From Bacillota bacterium (GTDB lineage: Bacteria > Bacillota > Clostridia > Christensenellales > Aristaeellaceae), in contig JAEYCB010000002.1 of the NCBI GenBank assembly GCA_023404345.1, forward strand, positions 1 through 42,763: a stretch of DNA of 42,763 nucleotides, read 5' to 3'. The notes under the pieces are model-generated. The model made no database searches and was not told where the DNA came from. It saw nothing but the letters and a program-made list of their open reading frames with translations. The position numbers were made by a program, and so were the translations under genes. The first letter of the stretch is position 1. The number at the start of each line of letters is the position of its first letter. Below are positions 25,186 to 33,632 of this stretch, piece by piece.

Positions 25186-26802
25186 ATGGCAAAACGCCCC
25201 CACATTATCATTTTCAACCCGGACGAGATGCGTTCGTCCGCGTTGGCGCACCTAGGCAATCCGGCGGCCGTCACCCCCAATCTGGATGCTTTCGCCGCTA
25301 GCGAGGCCGTGTCCTTCCGCAATGCTTACTGCCAAAACCCGGTGTGCGTGCCCAGCCGGTGCAGTTTTTTCACCGGTCTGTATCCGCATGTGCACGGCCA
25401 CCGCACCATGAGCCATCTGCTGCGTCCCGGCGAGACCACGCTGCTGAAGGAGTTGAAGGATGCCGGTTATTACGTGTGGATGAACGACCGCAACGACCTC
25501 ACCGCCGGCCAGGTCCCCGGCTGGACCGAGAGCCATGCGGATAAAATCTATTACGGCGGTCAGGAAAAGCAGGGCCCCGGCCCGGAAAATCCCGAGCCCC
25601 GCGGCGAGCCGGGCGGTAAAAATTATTATTCGCACTATGAGGGCAAATTGAAACTGGATGAGCGGGGCGTCAATTACAATGGCGACGACGAGGTGGTGGA
25701 CGCGGCCATCGCGTGCATTCGGAATCTGCCGGAGGAACAGCCGCTGTGTATGTTCCTGGGCCTGACGTATCCTCATGCGCCCTACCGGGTGGAGGAGCCC
25801 TACTTCTCCGCTATCGACCGGGCCAAACTGCCCCCGCGTATTCGGGCGTCGGACTGCACCGGCAAGGCGAAGATTTTGTCGGAGATCCGCAAGTATGCAG
25901 GAATGGACGATTACACCGACGCCGACTGGGACGAGCTGCGGGCGGTGTATCAGGGTATGTGCATGAAGATCGACGCCCAGTTCGGTCGCCTGATGGCGGC
26001 ACTGAAAGAGGCGGGCATCTATGACGACTGCGCCATTTTCTTTTTCAGCGACCACGGCGATTTCGCCGGGGACTACGACCTGCCGGAAAAATGCCAGAAC
26101 AGCTTCGAGGACTGCCTCACGCGGGTGCCCTTCCTCATTAAGCCCCCCAAAGGCACGGTGGTGGATCCCGGCATCAGCGACAGTTTGACGGAGCTGGTGG
26201 ATTTCTACGCCACGGCCATGGAATTTGCCGGCGTGGCACCCAGCCACACCCATTTTGGCCGCAGCCTGCGCCCCGTTTTGGCCGACCGCGGGGCCAAGGT
26301 GCGGAACTATGCCTTCTGCGAGGGCGGCCGCCAGCCGGGCGAGCCCCACTGCGACGAGTATCACTTAGAGGGCGGGGGTGTGGCGTCCACCGTCACACCT
26401 TACTGGCCAAAGCAGCGGGCCCAAAGTGACGACGAGGCCCACGCCAAGGGTATTATGATACGCGGCGCGCGCTACAAGTACATCAGCCGCACCTTGGGCG
26501 ATGATGAACTGTATGATCTGAGGGAAGACCCGGGCGAGACCACCAACCGCATCCAAGACCCAGCCTTAGCCGATGTGCTAACCCAGATGCGGTTGGAAAT
26601 GCTGAAATGGCTGCAAGCCACAGACGACGTGGTCCCCTTTGACCATGACGCGCGCTTCACACCGGAGATGTTGTGGGCCCGCGTGCGGGGAATGGTGCCG
26701 CCGGAAAAAACGGATGAAGTAAAGCAGATGATTGCCGACGGTATCAATTTTCCGATGTTGATGCATTATTGTCGCGAACTAGCCGGGCAAAAAAAGCCTT
26801 AA
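25186..26802 (+). CDS. Sulfatase 2 (S1 family, Cys type), cytoplasmic
   Basis: 538 residues from the ATG at 25186, chosen for AAAGGAG upstream; the longer frame overlaps sulfatase 1 and lacks signals. The motif is C54-V-P-S-R58. The metal site is FSDHGDFAGDY (D289, H290). An unusual N-terminus (FNPDEMRSSAL) and NDRNDL where most family members have G-K-x-H set it apart from the other five, so its substrate probably differs. A glycine- and proline-rich insertion occurs at about 124-148. It ends the first operon; a long hairpin follows. No signal peptide. Confidence 0.88.
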   Translation: MAKRPHIIIFNPDEMRSSALAHLGNPAAVTPNLDAFAASEAVSFRNAYCQNPVCVPSRCSFFTGLYPHVHGHRTMSHLLRPGETTLLKELKDAGYYVWMNDRNDLTAGQVPGWTESHADKIYYGGQEKQGPGPENPEPRGEPGGKNYYSHYEGKLKLDERGVNYNGDDEVVDAAIACIRNLPEEQPLCMFLGLTYPHAPYRVEEPYFSAIDRAKLPPRIRASDCTGKAKILSEIRKYAGMDDYTDADWDELRAVYQGMCMKIDAQFGRLMAALKEAGIYDDCAIFFFSDHGDFAGDYDLPEKCQNSFEDCLTRVPFLIKPPKGTVVDPGISDSLTELVDFYATAMEFAGVAPSHTHFGRSLRPVLADRGAKVRNYAFCEGGRQPGEPHCDEYHLEGGGVASTVTPYWPKQRAQSDDEAHAKGIMIRGARYKYISRTLGDDELYDLREDPGETTNRIQDPALADVLTQMRLEMLKWLQATDDVVPFDHDARFTPEMLWARVRGMVPPEKTDEVKQMIADGINFPMLMHYCRELAGQKKP

Positions 26803-26824
26803 ACGGCGCAAAAAGGGAAAAGAG

Positions 26825-26880
26825 AGCAAAAAAGAAAGCGGAAAAGATGCAAAAAAGCGTCTTTTTCGCTTTCTTTTGCT
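26825..26880 (+). terminator. Long hairpin between the sulfatase and importer operons
   Basis: Positions 26825-26850 (starting AGCAAAAAAGAAAGCG) pair with 26857-26880 (ending CGCTTTCTTTTGCT) in a nearly perfect stem of over 20 pairs around an A-rich 6-base loop. The 3' arm is T-rich, but no clean T-run follows. It lies 22 bases after the sulfatase stop. It could act as a terminator or as an mRNA 3'-end stabiliser or processing site. Confidence 0.6.
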
Positions 26881-27012
26881 ATAAAAAGGCTTTGTTTTAC
26901 ATTTAACATTTGTTAACAGGACGAATGGGCCTAGCGAGAGAAGTCGTAAAAATCATATAAAAAATCGTTTTTTCGACAACGGAATCAGAGACCTAAAGAT
27001 CAAGTCGTAATT

Positions 27013-27042
27013 TTGACAGCAGGCTTTCGGAAAATCTACAGT
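27013..27042 (+). promoter_or_regulatory. Probable promoter of the importer-sulfatase operon
   Basis: A consensus TTGACA (27013-27018) is followed after 18 bases by TACAGT (27037-27042). The first gene starts at 27131, leaving a leader of about 80 bases. The rest of 26803-27130 holds only the hairpin upstream and AT-rich sequence. No catabolite-repression-like operator was recognised. Confidence 0.4.
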
Positions 27043-27130
27043 CCCGCCAATGGCCGCCCGTTATAATGAAAACCAGAGACAGCCCGGGGCAGGCTCGGGT
27101 AGCAAAGATGGAGAAGGAGGCATGTTCCCA

Positions 27131-28636
27131 ATGCCGGAAAAAGGAAAGGTGCTGGCCGAAGTAAAAGACTTGTGCAAAAACTTTGGCGTGACCATCGCGT
27201 TGTCCCATGTGGACTTCGCAGTAAAAACCGGCGAGATCCGCGGTTTGATTGGCGAGAACGGCTCGGGTAAATCCACCGTTTCGTCCATCATCGCGGGCTT
27301 GCAGCCCCCAAGCAGCGGCCAGATGTTCTATAAGGACAAGCCTTGGAGGCCCAAAGATGTGCTTGAGGCGCAGGAGGCCGGCATCGGCATGATCGTTCAG
27401 GAGGCGGGCACCATCGCGGGCATTTCTGTGGCGGAGAATATCTTCCTAGGCAATTACAAACGCTTTAAAAAAGGCCCGATTATTGACAGAAGGGCCATGG
27501 TGTTCGAGGCGCGCAAGGCGCTGGAAAAAATCGGCGTCACGGATATCAACCCAGCGCTGCCCACCCGTATGTACGACATGCAGGAGCGTAAGCTGATCGA
27601 GATTGCCAAATGCATGTATAACGACCCTGAACTGCTGATTGTGGACGAAACCACCACCGCGCTGAGCCAGACTGGCCGTGACATCATTTACAAAATTATG
27701 CACGATATGGCTGATGCGGGCAAGGCCGTGATGATCATCAGCCATGACCTCAACGAAATGATGGAACAGTGCGACACGCTAACCGTGCTACGCGACGGTG
27801 TCATCATCGACAACATCGCCAAGGCCGATTTTGACCCAGACGATATCAAGCAGAAGATGGTGGGTCGCGAGATCAAGGGCCACTACTACCGCGTGGACAA
27901 TGACGGCTATAAAGAGGAAGTGGTGCTGAAAGCCGACTGCATCACCACCATGCACAGCTTGCTCTGTTTTGACTTGGAACTGCACAAACAGGAGATCCTA
28001 GGTATCGGTGGTTTGTCCGACTGCGGCATGCACACTGTGGGCCGCGCCCTCTACGGGCTGGATCAGGTGGTGGACGGCCAGGTGGTACTTACCAAGGACG
28101 GCACGGTGGTGAAAAACGCACAAGTGGCCTTTAAAAACGGGCTGGGCTATGTGTCCAAAAACCGCGACACCGAAAGCTTGGAGCTGAACGCCTCGATTTA
28201 CAACAACATCGCCTCCACGGGCTATGACAAAAACAACATGGGCCCCTTCATCAGCCCCCGCAGGGAAAAGGCCTACGTGGACAAGCAGGTCAAGGCATTG
28301 ATGATCAAATGCCAAAATGCTTATCAGCCAGTGCGTGCCCTCTCCGGCGGCAACAAGCAGAAAGTGGTGTTCGGCAAATGGTGTGCTGACGACGCGGACA
28401 TCCTGATCCTAGACTGCCCCACCCGCGGCGTGGACATCGGCGTCAAGGCGGCCATGTACCAGCTGATTTACGACATGAAGAAGCAAGGCAAATCCATCAT
28501 CATGATCAGTGAGGAGCTGCCGGAGCTAATGGGTATGTGTGACCGACTGCTGATTATGCGCGACGGCGAAGTGTCCGGTGAATTTTTCCGCAAAGATGGA
28601 TACGACGACCGTACGCTCATCGAATACATGATTTGA
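27131..28636 (+). CDS. Ribose-type (CUT2) ABC importer ATPase, two fused nucleotide-binding domains
   Basis: 501 residues from the ATG at 27131 (AGGAGG, 10-base spacer); the two upstream ATGs are too close to or ahead of that site. Domain 1 has Walker A GENGSGKST and Walker B LLIVDETT but a degenerate signature (MYDMQERKL). Domain 2 has the signature LSGGNKQ but no normal Walker A (GIGGLSDCGMHTVG), and its Walker B reads LILDCPTRG with Cys where the catalytic Glu is expected. Only the composite site built from Walker A/B of domain 1 and the signature of domain 2 looks competent, an extreme form of the asymmetry known in RbsA. It would power import through the two permeases that follow. Confidence 0.9.
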   Translation: MPEKGKVLAEVKDLCKNFGVTIALSHVDFAVKTGEIRGLIGENGSGKSTVSSIIAGLQPPSSGQMFYKDKPWRPKDVLEAQEAGIGMIVQEAGTIAGISVAENIFLGNYKRFKKGPIIDRRAMVFEARKALEKIGVTDINPALPTRMYDMQERKLIEIAKCMYNDPELLIVDETTTALSQTGRDIIYKIMHDMADAGKAVMIISHDLNEMMEQCDTLTVLRDGVIIDNIAKADFDPDDIKQKMVGREIKGHYYRVDNDGYKEEVVLKADCITTMHSLLCFDLELHKQEILGIGGLSDCGMHTVGRALYGLDQVVDGQVVLTKDGTVVKNAQVAFKNGLGYVSKNRDTESLELNASIYNNIASTGYDKNNMGPFISPRREKAYVDKQVKALMIKCQNAYQPVRALSGGNKQKVVFGKWCADDADILILDCPTRGVDIGVKAAMYQLIYDMKKQGKSIIMISEELPELMGMCDRLLIMRDGEVSGEFFRKDGYDDRTLIEYMI

Positions 28637-28651
28637 GGAGGACAACCGACA

Positions 28652-29668
28652 ATGAATGCAACCGCCTCCGTAAAAACAAATGACCGGGAGCTGCACTTGA
28701 GCTTGAAAGAACGTGTCGAGGTCATCCGCTCAAACCGCTATTTCCTGATGATTTTCCCCTTTGCGATGCTGGCGCTGATGATTGTTATCTTCGGCGTAAC
28801 CACCCAAGGCCGCTTTTTCAAACCCAGCGTGCTCAAGGGCATCCTTAGCCAGGCCATCATTATCGGCACCTGCGCCACGGGCGTGGCTTTCATCTACTCC
28901 AATGGCAACCTAGACATTTCCATAGGCGCTGTGCTGGGCATGGCCTCCACCCTCGGCGTATTGGCCCACAACGCCACCGGGTCAGTGTCTGTGTTTGTGC
29001 TGGTCAGTGTAGGTACGGCCCTGGCGCTTATGGCCTTCAACTGCACTATGAGTGTGGTGTGCCATATCAAAACCATCACCGTGGCAATTGTGGTCACGCA
29101 GATCTATGGAGCCATCACCACGCTGCTGATCGGCGGTGCTGGCAAGATTGAGATTCCCTACGAAGTAAGTTCCGGTATGGAAGATGGGGGATTCCGTTAT
29201 ATTGCTTTTTTTGCTTACTTCCTCTTCTGTGTGGTCATCTATCACTACACCAAGGTGGGCCGTGAGTTGCGCTTTTTGGGCGGCAATGAGAGCTGCGCCC
29301 AGCAGACGGGCATGTCCAACGCCAAGGCTACTTACATCAGCTTCTTGATGACCGGCCTGGGTGTGGGCCTAGCAGCAGTGTTCAGCGTTATCGACGTTTC
29401 GGCCGTCAGCGTGGAGACTGGCAATGGCTTGGGAATGGACGTGATGCTGGCCACGGTGCTGGGCGGCATGTCTATCTTTGGAGGTGCCCGCTCAAATGCT
29501 TATGCGGGTTTGGTTGGCGCCCTGACGGTGGCCGCCCTGAACAAGGGCCTTTTGATGGTGGGTGTGTCCTCGGCCCTGATCCAGGGCATCCGCGGCGTCA
29601 TCTTCCTAGCGCTGGTCTACCTGAACAGTGAGCGGCAGAAACTGCTGCCCTCACGTGTACAATTCTAA
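28652..29668 (+). CDS. Ribose-type ABC permease 1
   Basis: A 338-residue integral membrane protein with about eight to ten hydrophobic segments, in the RbsC family (BPD_transp_2). Recognisable are SNGNLDISIGAVLGMAS near residue 90, GGNESCAQQTGMSNAK in the cytoplasmic coupling region and ATVLGGMSIFGGARS near 270. GAGGAGG lies 11 bases before the ATG. It differs clearly from permease 2, so the channel is likely a heterodimer, unlike the usual RbsC homodimer. Confidence 0.9.
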   Translation: MNATASVKTNDRELHLSLKERVEVIRSNRYFLMIFPFAMLALMIVIFGVTTQGRFFKPSVLKGILSQAIIIGTCATGVAFIYSNGNLDISIGAVLGMASTLGVLAHNATGSVSVFVLVSVGTALALMAFNCTMSVVCHIKTITVAIVVTQIYGAITTLLIGGAGKIEIPYEVSSGMEDGGFRYIAFFAYFLFCVVIYHYTKVGRELRFLGGNESCAQQTGMSNAKATYISFLMTGLGVGLAAVFSVIDVSAVSVETGNGLGMDVMLATVLGGMSIFGGARSNAYAGLVGALTVAALNKGLLMVGVSSALIQGIRGVIFLALVYLNSERQKLLPSRVQF

Positions 29669-29677
29669 AGGTTTTAA

Positions 29678-29691
29678 CGCACTTCGGTGCG
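29678..29691 (+). repeat. TTCG tetraloop hairpin in the permease-lipoprotein gap
   Basis: CGCAC pairs with GTGCG around TTCG, a C(UUCG)G loop known for high stability. It lies between the permease stop and the binding-protein start, with no T-run. Such hairpins can protect or process mRNA so that the binding protein is made in excess. Confidence 0.5.
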
Positions 29692-29726
29692 GTGAGAAAC
29701 GATTGATGAAAAGGAGATTTGAAATC

Positions 29727-31037
29727 ATGAGAAAGAATATTCTGAAACGCGCGGCAGCTGTCGTGCTGACCGGCGCTATGCTTCTGGTCAGTCTGGCTGG
29801 CTGCGGCGGCACACCCTCTTCTGCCTCGGCATCCACCGCGGGTTCCAGCTCTGCAACCTCTGCCACCGATAGTGGCGCACCAGCGCCGACCAAGCAGTTC
29901 GTAATCGGTGTGGCCGAGGCGCAGGCCAACGACGAGGTAACCACCCGCCGCGCCTATTTTGAAAATTTTATCGCCCCCACTTATAACGTGAAGTTCATCT
30001 TCTCCGAAGTGCTGAAAGATGACGCAGCCGTCAAAACTTTTATCGAGAACTGCATCGACTCCGGTGTGGATGCCATCATCGACTTCAAATCCAACTCCGC
30101 TCAGATGGCGCGCCTGTGCGAGGAGAACGATGTAGTTTACACCGTACAGGGAATCCCTGATATGGCACCTGAACTCATGGAAGGCGACTTTCCCCTGTTT
30201 ACAGGCTGGTCGGGTGCCGACAACGCACAAGTGGGCAACTTGTTCCGCGATTGGCTGGAGGCAAATGCCAGTGAAGATGGCAGCGAAGGATTCTTGGTAT
30301 CCACCTCCCTGGCTGCCCAAGGCAATGTCCAGCATGTTGAAGTGTCCCGGGCCATCTTGGAAGGACTGCAGGAAAAATATGAGCTGACCTATGAAAAGAC
30401 TATTGATGAGTTGGTTGCTTCCTCGGAGACCACCAATGTGGCCAACGATAAAAATATCCTGATCACCTTGTACCCAGGCTCTCCCAACAAAGAAACATGG
30501 CTGCCCGGTATCTCTTCCTTGCTGCAGAGCGGAAAATATGCCATGTTCCTTAGCTCTGGCCAGACGTACAACCAGTCTGCCACTGCTGTGAACGAAGTGG
30601 AGCAGGCCTTCGGCATCGACATCAAGGTCGCCAGCATTGCTGCTTTCAGCACGACCCTGACCACTGCCTTCAACACCCAAGACCCCAACGGAAATCCCAG
30701 CGTGGACATGGTGACGGTGAAGCCATCCAGCGCACTGAACGCCTGTCTGTTTGCAACTACTTACAATGCGCTGAATGGTGCCATTGACACTGCATGCCGG
30801 GATGCAGACGGGAATGCTGCCAACTATCGTTTCCAGATGATTTCGATCACCAGCCCCGAAGAATTGGCTATGACCGAAGGTTGGGATGACAGGGACACCG
30901 GGACCTGGATTGCAGGCAAAGAATTTGTGGATTCCATGCTGGTCACGAATAATCCCGACATAACACCTGAAGACATCAATAAGATCATGGCCAGCCTGAA
31001 TGTGGAGAGCATCAGCGCGATGATGGAAAAAGCCTGA
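29727..31037 (+). CDS. Ribose-type sugar-binding lipoprotein
   Basis: 436 residues from the ATG at 29727, chosen for AAGGAG 10 bases upstream. A lipoprotein signal has the lipobox LAGC (C26), followed by a Ser/Thr/Ala-rich linker (about 29-55) typical of Gram-positive lipoproteins. The body resembles periplasmic-binding-protein type 1 (Peripla_BP_4) proteins of CUT2 importers: KQFVIGVAEAQAN at the start of lobe 1 and DSGVDAIIDFKSN later. It is larger than classical ribose-binding proteins (about 300 residues), which may fit an oligosaccharide or sulfated ligand. It is encoded between the two permeases and is the cognate receptor of this importer. Confidence 0.85.
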   Translation: MRKNILKRAAAVVLTGAMLLVSLAGCGGTPSSASASTAGSSSATSATDSGAPAPTKQFVIGVAEAQANDEVTTRRAYFENFIAPTYNVKFIFSEVLKDDAAVKTFIENCIDSGVDAIIDFKSNSAQMARLCEENDVVYTVQGIPDMAPELMEGDFPLFTGWSGADNAQVGNLFRDWLEANASEDGSEGFLVSTSLAAQGNVQHVEVSRAILEGLQEKYELTYEKTIDELVASSETTNVANDKNILITLYPGSPNKETWLPGISSLLQSGKYAMFLSSGQTYNQSATAVNEVEQAFGIDIKVASIAAFSTTLTTAFNTQDPNGNPSVDMVTVKPSSALNACLFATTYNALNGAIDTACRDADGNAANYRFQMISITSPEELAMTEGWDDRDTGTWIAGKEFVDSMLVTNNPDITPEDINKIMASLNVESISAMMEKA

Positions 31038-31092
31038 AACAACGTATAGATACGAGGGCGGACGTCCCAACCGATAAAGGAGAGAGAAACAA

Positions 31093-32148
31093 ATGAGCAA
31101 ATGGCAGGACTTTAAGAAAAAGCATATTCTGCTCATGCATGCGGCGTTCACTATTGCCGTGCCTATGGCGGTGTGGTTGGTCATGGAAGTGCTGAATTCC
31201 CTGATCTGCGGCGTCCACACCATGAACTCCATGGTGGACTGGACCACCCTCATGCGCAATTTGGTGTCCTCGTTCTGCTTCGCCTTGGGCCTGAACTGTA
31301 ACCTGCCGGTGGGCCGTATGGATACTTCCACCGGTTCACAGATGTATTTGGCCTGCATCATTGGCGGCAATGTGGCACTGTCCCTGAACTTAGGCGGTGT
31401 GGGCGTGTTGGTGTTCAGTATGTTGCTGGGCATGGTGGCCGGTGGTTTCACCGGGTTCCTGTTTATCAACCTGCGTATCCTGCCCATGGTGCTGGGCCTG
31501 GGCATCAGTTTGGTGTACGAATGCATTTCCTTTAGCGTGTATGACCAACAGGGCCTGAGCCTCTTTGGTAAGCAGGGTGTAGGCATCCTGTCCAACAAGT
31601 TGTTCATCGTTTTGGTCACTCTGCTTATTATGGCGGTGATGACTTATCTGTTCCAATACAGCTCGTTCGGCTATAACCGCCGCGCCATTCAAGGCAACCA
31701 GAAGCTAGCCAACGACGCGGGAATCAATATCTACCGCAATGCCTTGCTATGCTATATGACTGCCGGCGCGCTGGTGGCCATTGCCGGCGTGTTCGACACC
31801 GCATATAAGAGCAACTTGGTGCCTGTGCTGGGTATGAACTCCAACAGCACGGTATTTGCCAACATGTTCCCCATGGCCGTGGGCGTGTGGCTGGCTAAAA
31901 AGTCGAACCCGGTCATCGGTATTCTGGCTGGTTCGCTGAGCGTACAGTTCTTGGTACTGGGTCTGGCCAAATTTACCAACGTGGGCATGAGCGACTATCT
32001 GCAGACCTGTATCAAATACAGCGTGTGGCTGGTGTTCATGATCTACCGCATGAATGAGGATAAATTCCAGTTCATGAAAGACAAACGTGCTCGCGTGGCA
32101 TTGGCCAAGGCGACCCGTGCCAAACGCATGGCTGCCGCGGCCGCCTGA
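31093..32148 (+). CDS. Ribose-type ABC permease 2
   Basis: A 351-residue membrane protein of the RbsC family, divergent from permease 1. Typical parts are GLNCNLPVGRMDTSTGSQMY, which replaces the usual G-x-x-DLSVG segment, and GNQKLANDAGINIYRNAL in the coupling loop. The C-terminus is a basic cytoplasmic tail rich in Lys, Arg and Ala. AAAGGAGAG precedes the ATG. Together with the fused ATPase and permease 1 it completes one importer. Confidence 0.85.
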   Translation: MSKWQDFKKKHILLMHAAFTIAVPMAVWLVMEVLNSLICGVHTMNSMVDWTTLMRNLVSSFCFALGLNCNLPVGRMDTSTGSQMYLACIIGGNVALSLNLGGVGVLVFSMLLGMVAGGFTGFLFINLRILPMVLGLGISLVYECISFSVYDQQGLSLFGKQGVGILSNKLFIVLVTLLIMAVMTYLFQYSSFGYNRRAIQGNQKLANDAGINIYRNALLCYMTAGALVAIAGVFDTAYKSNLVPVLGMNSNSTVFANMFPMAVGVWLAKKSNPVIGILAGSLSVQFLVLGLAKFTNVGMSDYLQTCIKYSVWLVFMIYRMNEDKFQFMKDKRARVALAKATRAKRMAAAAA

Positions 32149-32168
32149 AAAGCAAAACAAATTTTACG

Positions 32169-32194
32169 GCGGCGGCAAAGTGATTTGCCGCCGC
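32169..32194 (+). terminator. GC-rich hairpin after the importer genes
   Basis: GCGGCGGCAAA (32169-32179) pairs perfectly with TTTGCCGCCGC (32184-32194) around GTGA, followed by TTGTTGT. It lies between permease 2 and sulfatase 3. It may be a partial terminator that lowers expression of the sulfatases relative to the importer. Confidence 0.6.
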
Positions 32195-32218
32195 TTGTTG
32201 TAGAAAGGGGTCTCATCG

Positions 32219-33604
32219 ATGACGGAAAAACGTCTTAATATCTTGATGATCATGGCTGACCAATTTCGCCTCACCACCTTGGACGGCATGGGGGACAAAA
32301 TTCCCACACCCAATATCAAACGTATTATGGACAAGGGGCTTGTGTTCACCCAAAGCTGCTGTGCCTGCCCTTTGTGCACTCCCAGCCGGGCGGCCTTGGC
32401 CACGGGCAAATACCCCAGCCGCTGCGGAGTGCCCGTGCATGACGCCGTACTGCCGCCGGAGCAGGCTACCTATTATCAGGCTCTGCGCAGAGCGGGCTAC
32501 CGGGTGGGCGTGGCAGGCAAGAGCGACCTGCACAAGGCCGACCAATACTGCGGTAAGGGCGATATGCCCAGCATGTACCACTATGGTTTCACCGACCCGT
32601 TCGAGACCGAGGGCAAGATGAACAGCGCCTGGTTCAAACGGGGTGAGGACGGCGCTATCCGGCCGAACGGGCCGTATCAGCACTATTTGGTCGAACGGGA
32701 TCCCGCCCGTCTGGAGGCGCTGAACGCGGACTATAAATCGTACATGCGGGAAAAACGCCGGTTCTACGCTGAACCCAGCGTGCTGCCCGACGAGGATTTC
32801 CTGGACAGCTTCATTGGCCGCGCGGCCTGTGATTGGCTGGAGCGGGTGGAGGACGATGTGCCTTGGCACTACTTTGTCAGCTTTGCCGGCCCCCACAACC
32901 CCTGGGACCCGCCCCGCGAAAATTATGAGCATTTTAAAGACGCCCGGCTGCCCCCGCCCATTGCCGATGATTTCACGGGGAAACCCGCCTGGGTGAAGCA
33001 GCGCGCCGCGCAGGAAACGGGCGGCATGACGGCCCAGCAGGCGCTGAACGTGCGCCGGTGCTACGCGGCCAGCGTGGAAGTAGTGGACCAATGGGTGGGC
33101 CGGCTGCTGGATATCTTGGAGCGCCGGGGCCTTAAGGATAACACGGTGGTGATTTTCTGCGCCGACCACGGCGAGATGCTGGGGGATCACGGCCTGCTTG
33201 AAAAGAAAGTGATGTACGAGGCCAGTGTGCGCGTGCCCCTGGTGATCAGCGCCCCCTGGATGACCAGCCGCACCGATTCCGATGCGCTGGCACAGCTGAT
33301 GGACCTGGCCCCCACCTGCCTGGACTTGGCCGGTGCATCCTGGGACGAGCGGGAGATGGACGCCCGCAGCCTGCTGCCCCTTTTGCGGGGCGAGAACGGG
33401 GAAGAGGCTCAGCCCCACAAGGTACAGATCAGTGAACTGCTGAACAGCCTGATGATTTACGACGGCCGCTACAAGTGGATCCGCAACTGGAACGACACCG
33501 ACGAGCTGTACGATCTGCGCAGTGACCCCCAGGAACTGCACAATATCTTTGATGAGCGCCCGGAGATTATCCAGCGACTGCGGGCTTATACCTTCCGCCA
33601 CTGA
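32219..33604 (+). CDS. Sulfatase 3 (S1 family, Cys type), cytoplasmic
   Basis: 461 residues. Motif C53-T-P-S-R57; N-terminal metal ligands in MIMADQ; the canonical active-site Lys and His in GKSDLH (K101, H105); metal site CADHGEMLGDHG (D316, H317) followed by the EKKVMYEASVRVPL segment. It is the most canonical of the six and resembles choline-sulfatase/arylsulfatase-like S1 enzymes. No signal peptide. AAAGGGG precedes the ATG. The next sulfatase begins 28 bases later. Confidence 0.92.
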   Translation: MTEKRLNILMIMADQFRLTTLDGMGDKIPTPNIKRIMDKGLVFTQSCCACPLCTPSRAALATGKYPSRCGVPVHDAVLPPEQATYYQALRRAGYRVGVAGKSDLHKADQYCGKGDMPSMYHYGFTDPFETEGKMNSAWFKRGEDGAIRPNGPYQHYLVERDPARLEALNADYKSYMREKRRFYAEPSVLPDEDFLDSFIGRAACDWLERVEDDVPWHYFVSFAGPHNPWDPPRENYEHFKDARLPPPIADDFTGKPAWVKQRAAQETGGMTAQQALNVRRCYAASVEVVDQWVGRLLDILERRGLKDNTVVIFCADHGEMLGDHGLLEKKVMYEASVRVPLVISAPWMTSRTDSDALAQLMDLAPTCLDLAGASWDEREMDARSLLPLLRGENGEEAQPHKVQISELLNSLMIYDGRYKWIRNWNDTDELYDLRSDPQELHNIFDERPEIIQRLRAYTFRH

Positions 33605-33632
33605 GCGGGTCTGGAAGAAAGGATTGAGCCAA

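Noticed and set aside
27050..27130. Longer N-terminus for the importer ATPase starting at 27050
   Set aside because: The extra 27 residues are low-complexity and lack a ribosome binding site; the AGGAGG with a 10-base spacer supports the ATG at 27131.
29598..31619. A 673-codon minus-strand frame opposite the CUT2 binding lipoprotein
   Set aside because: The plus-strand gene has lipobox, ribosome binding site and operon context; the antisense frame shows none of these.
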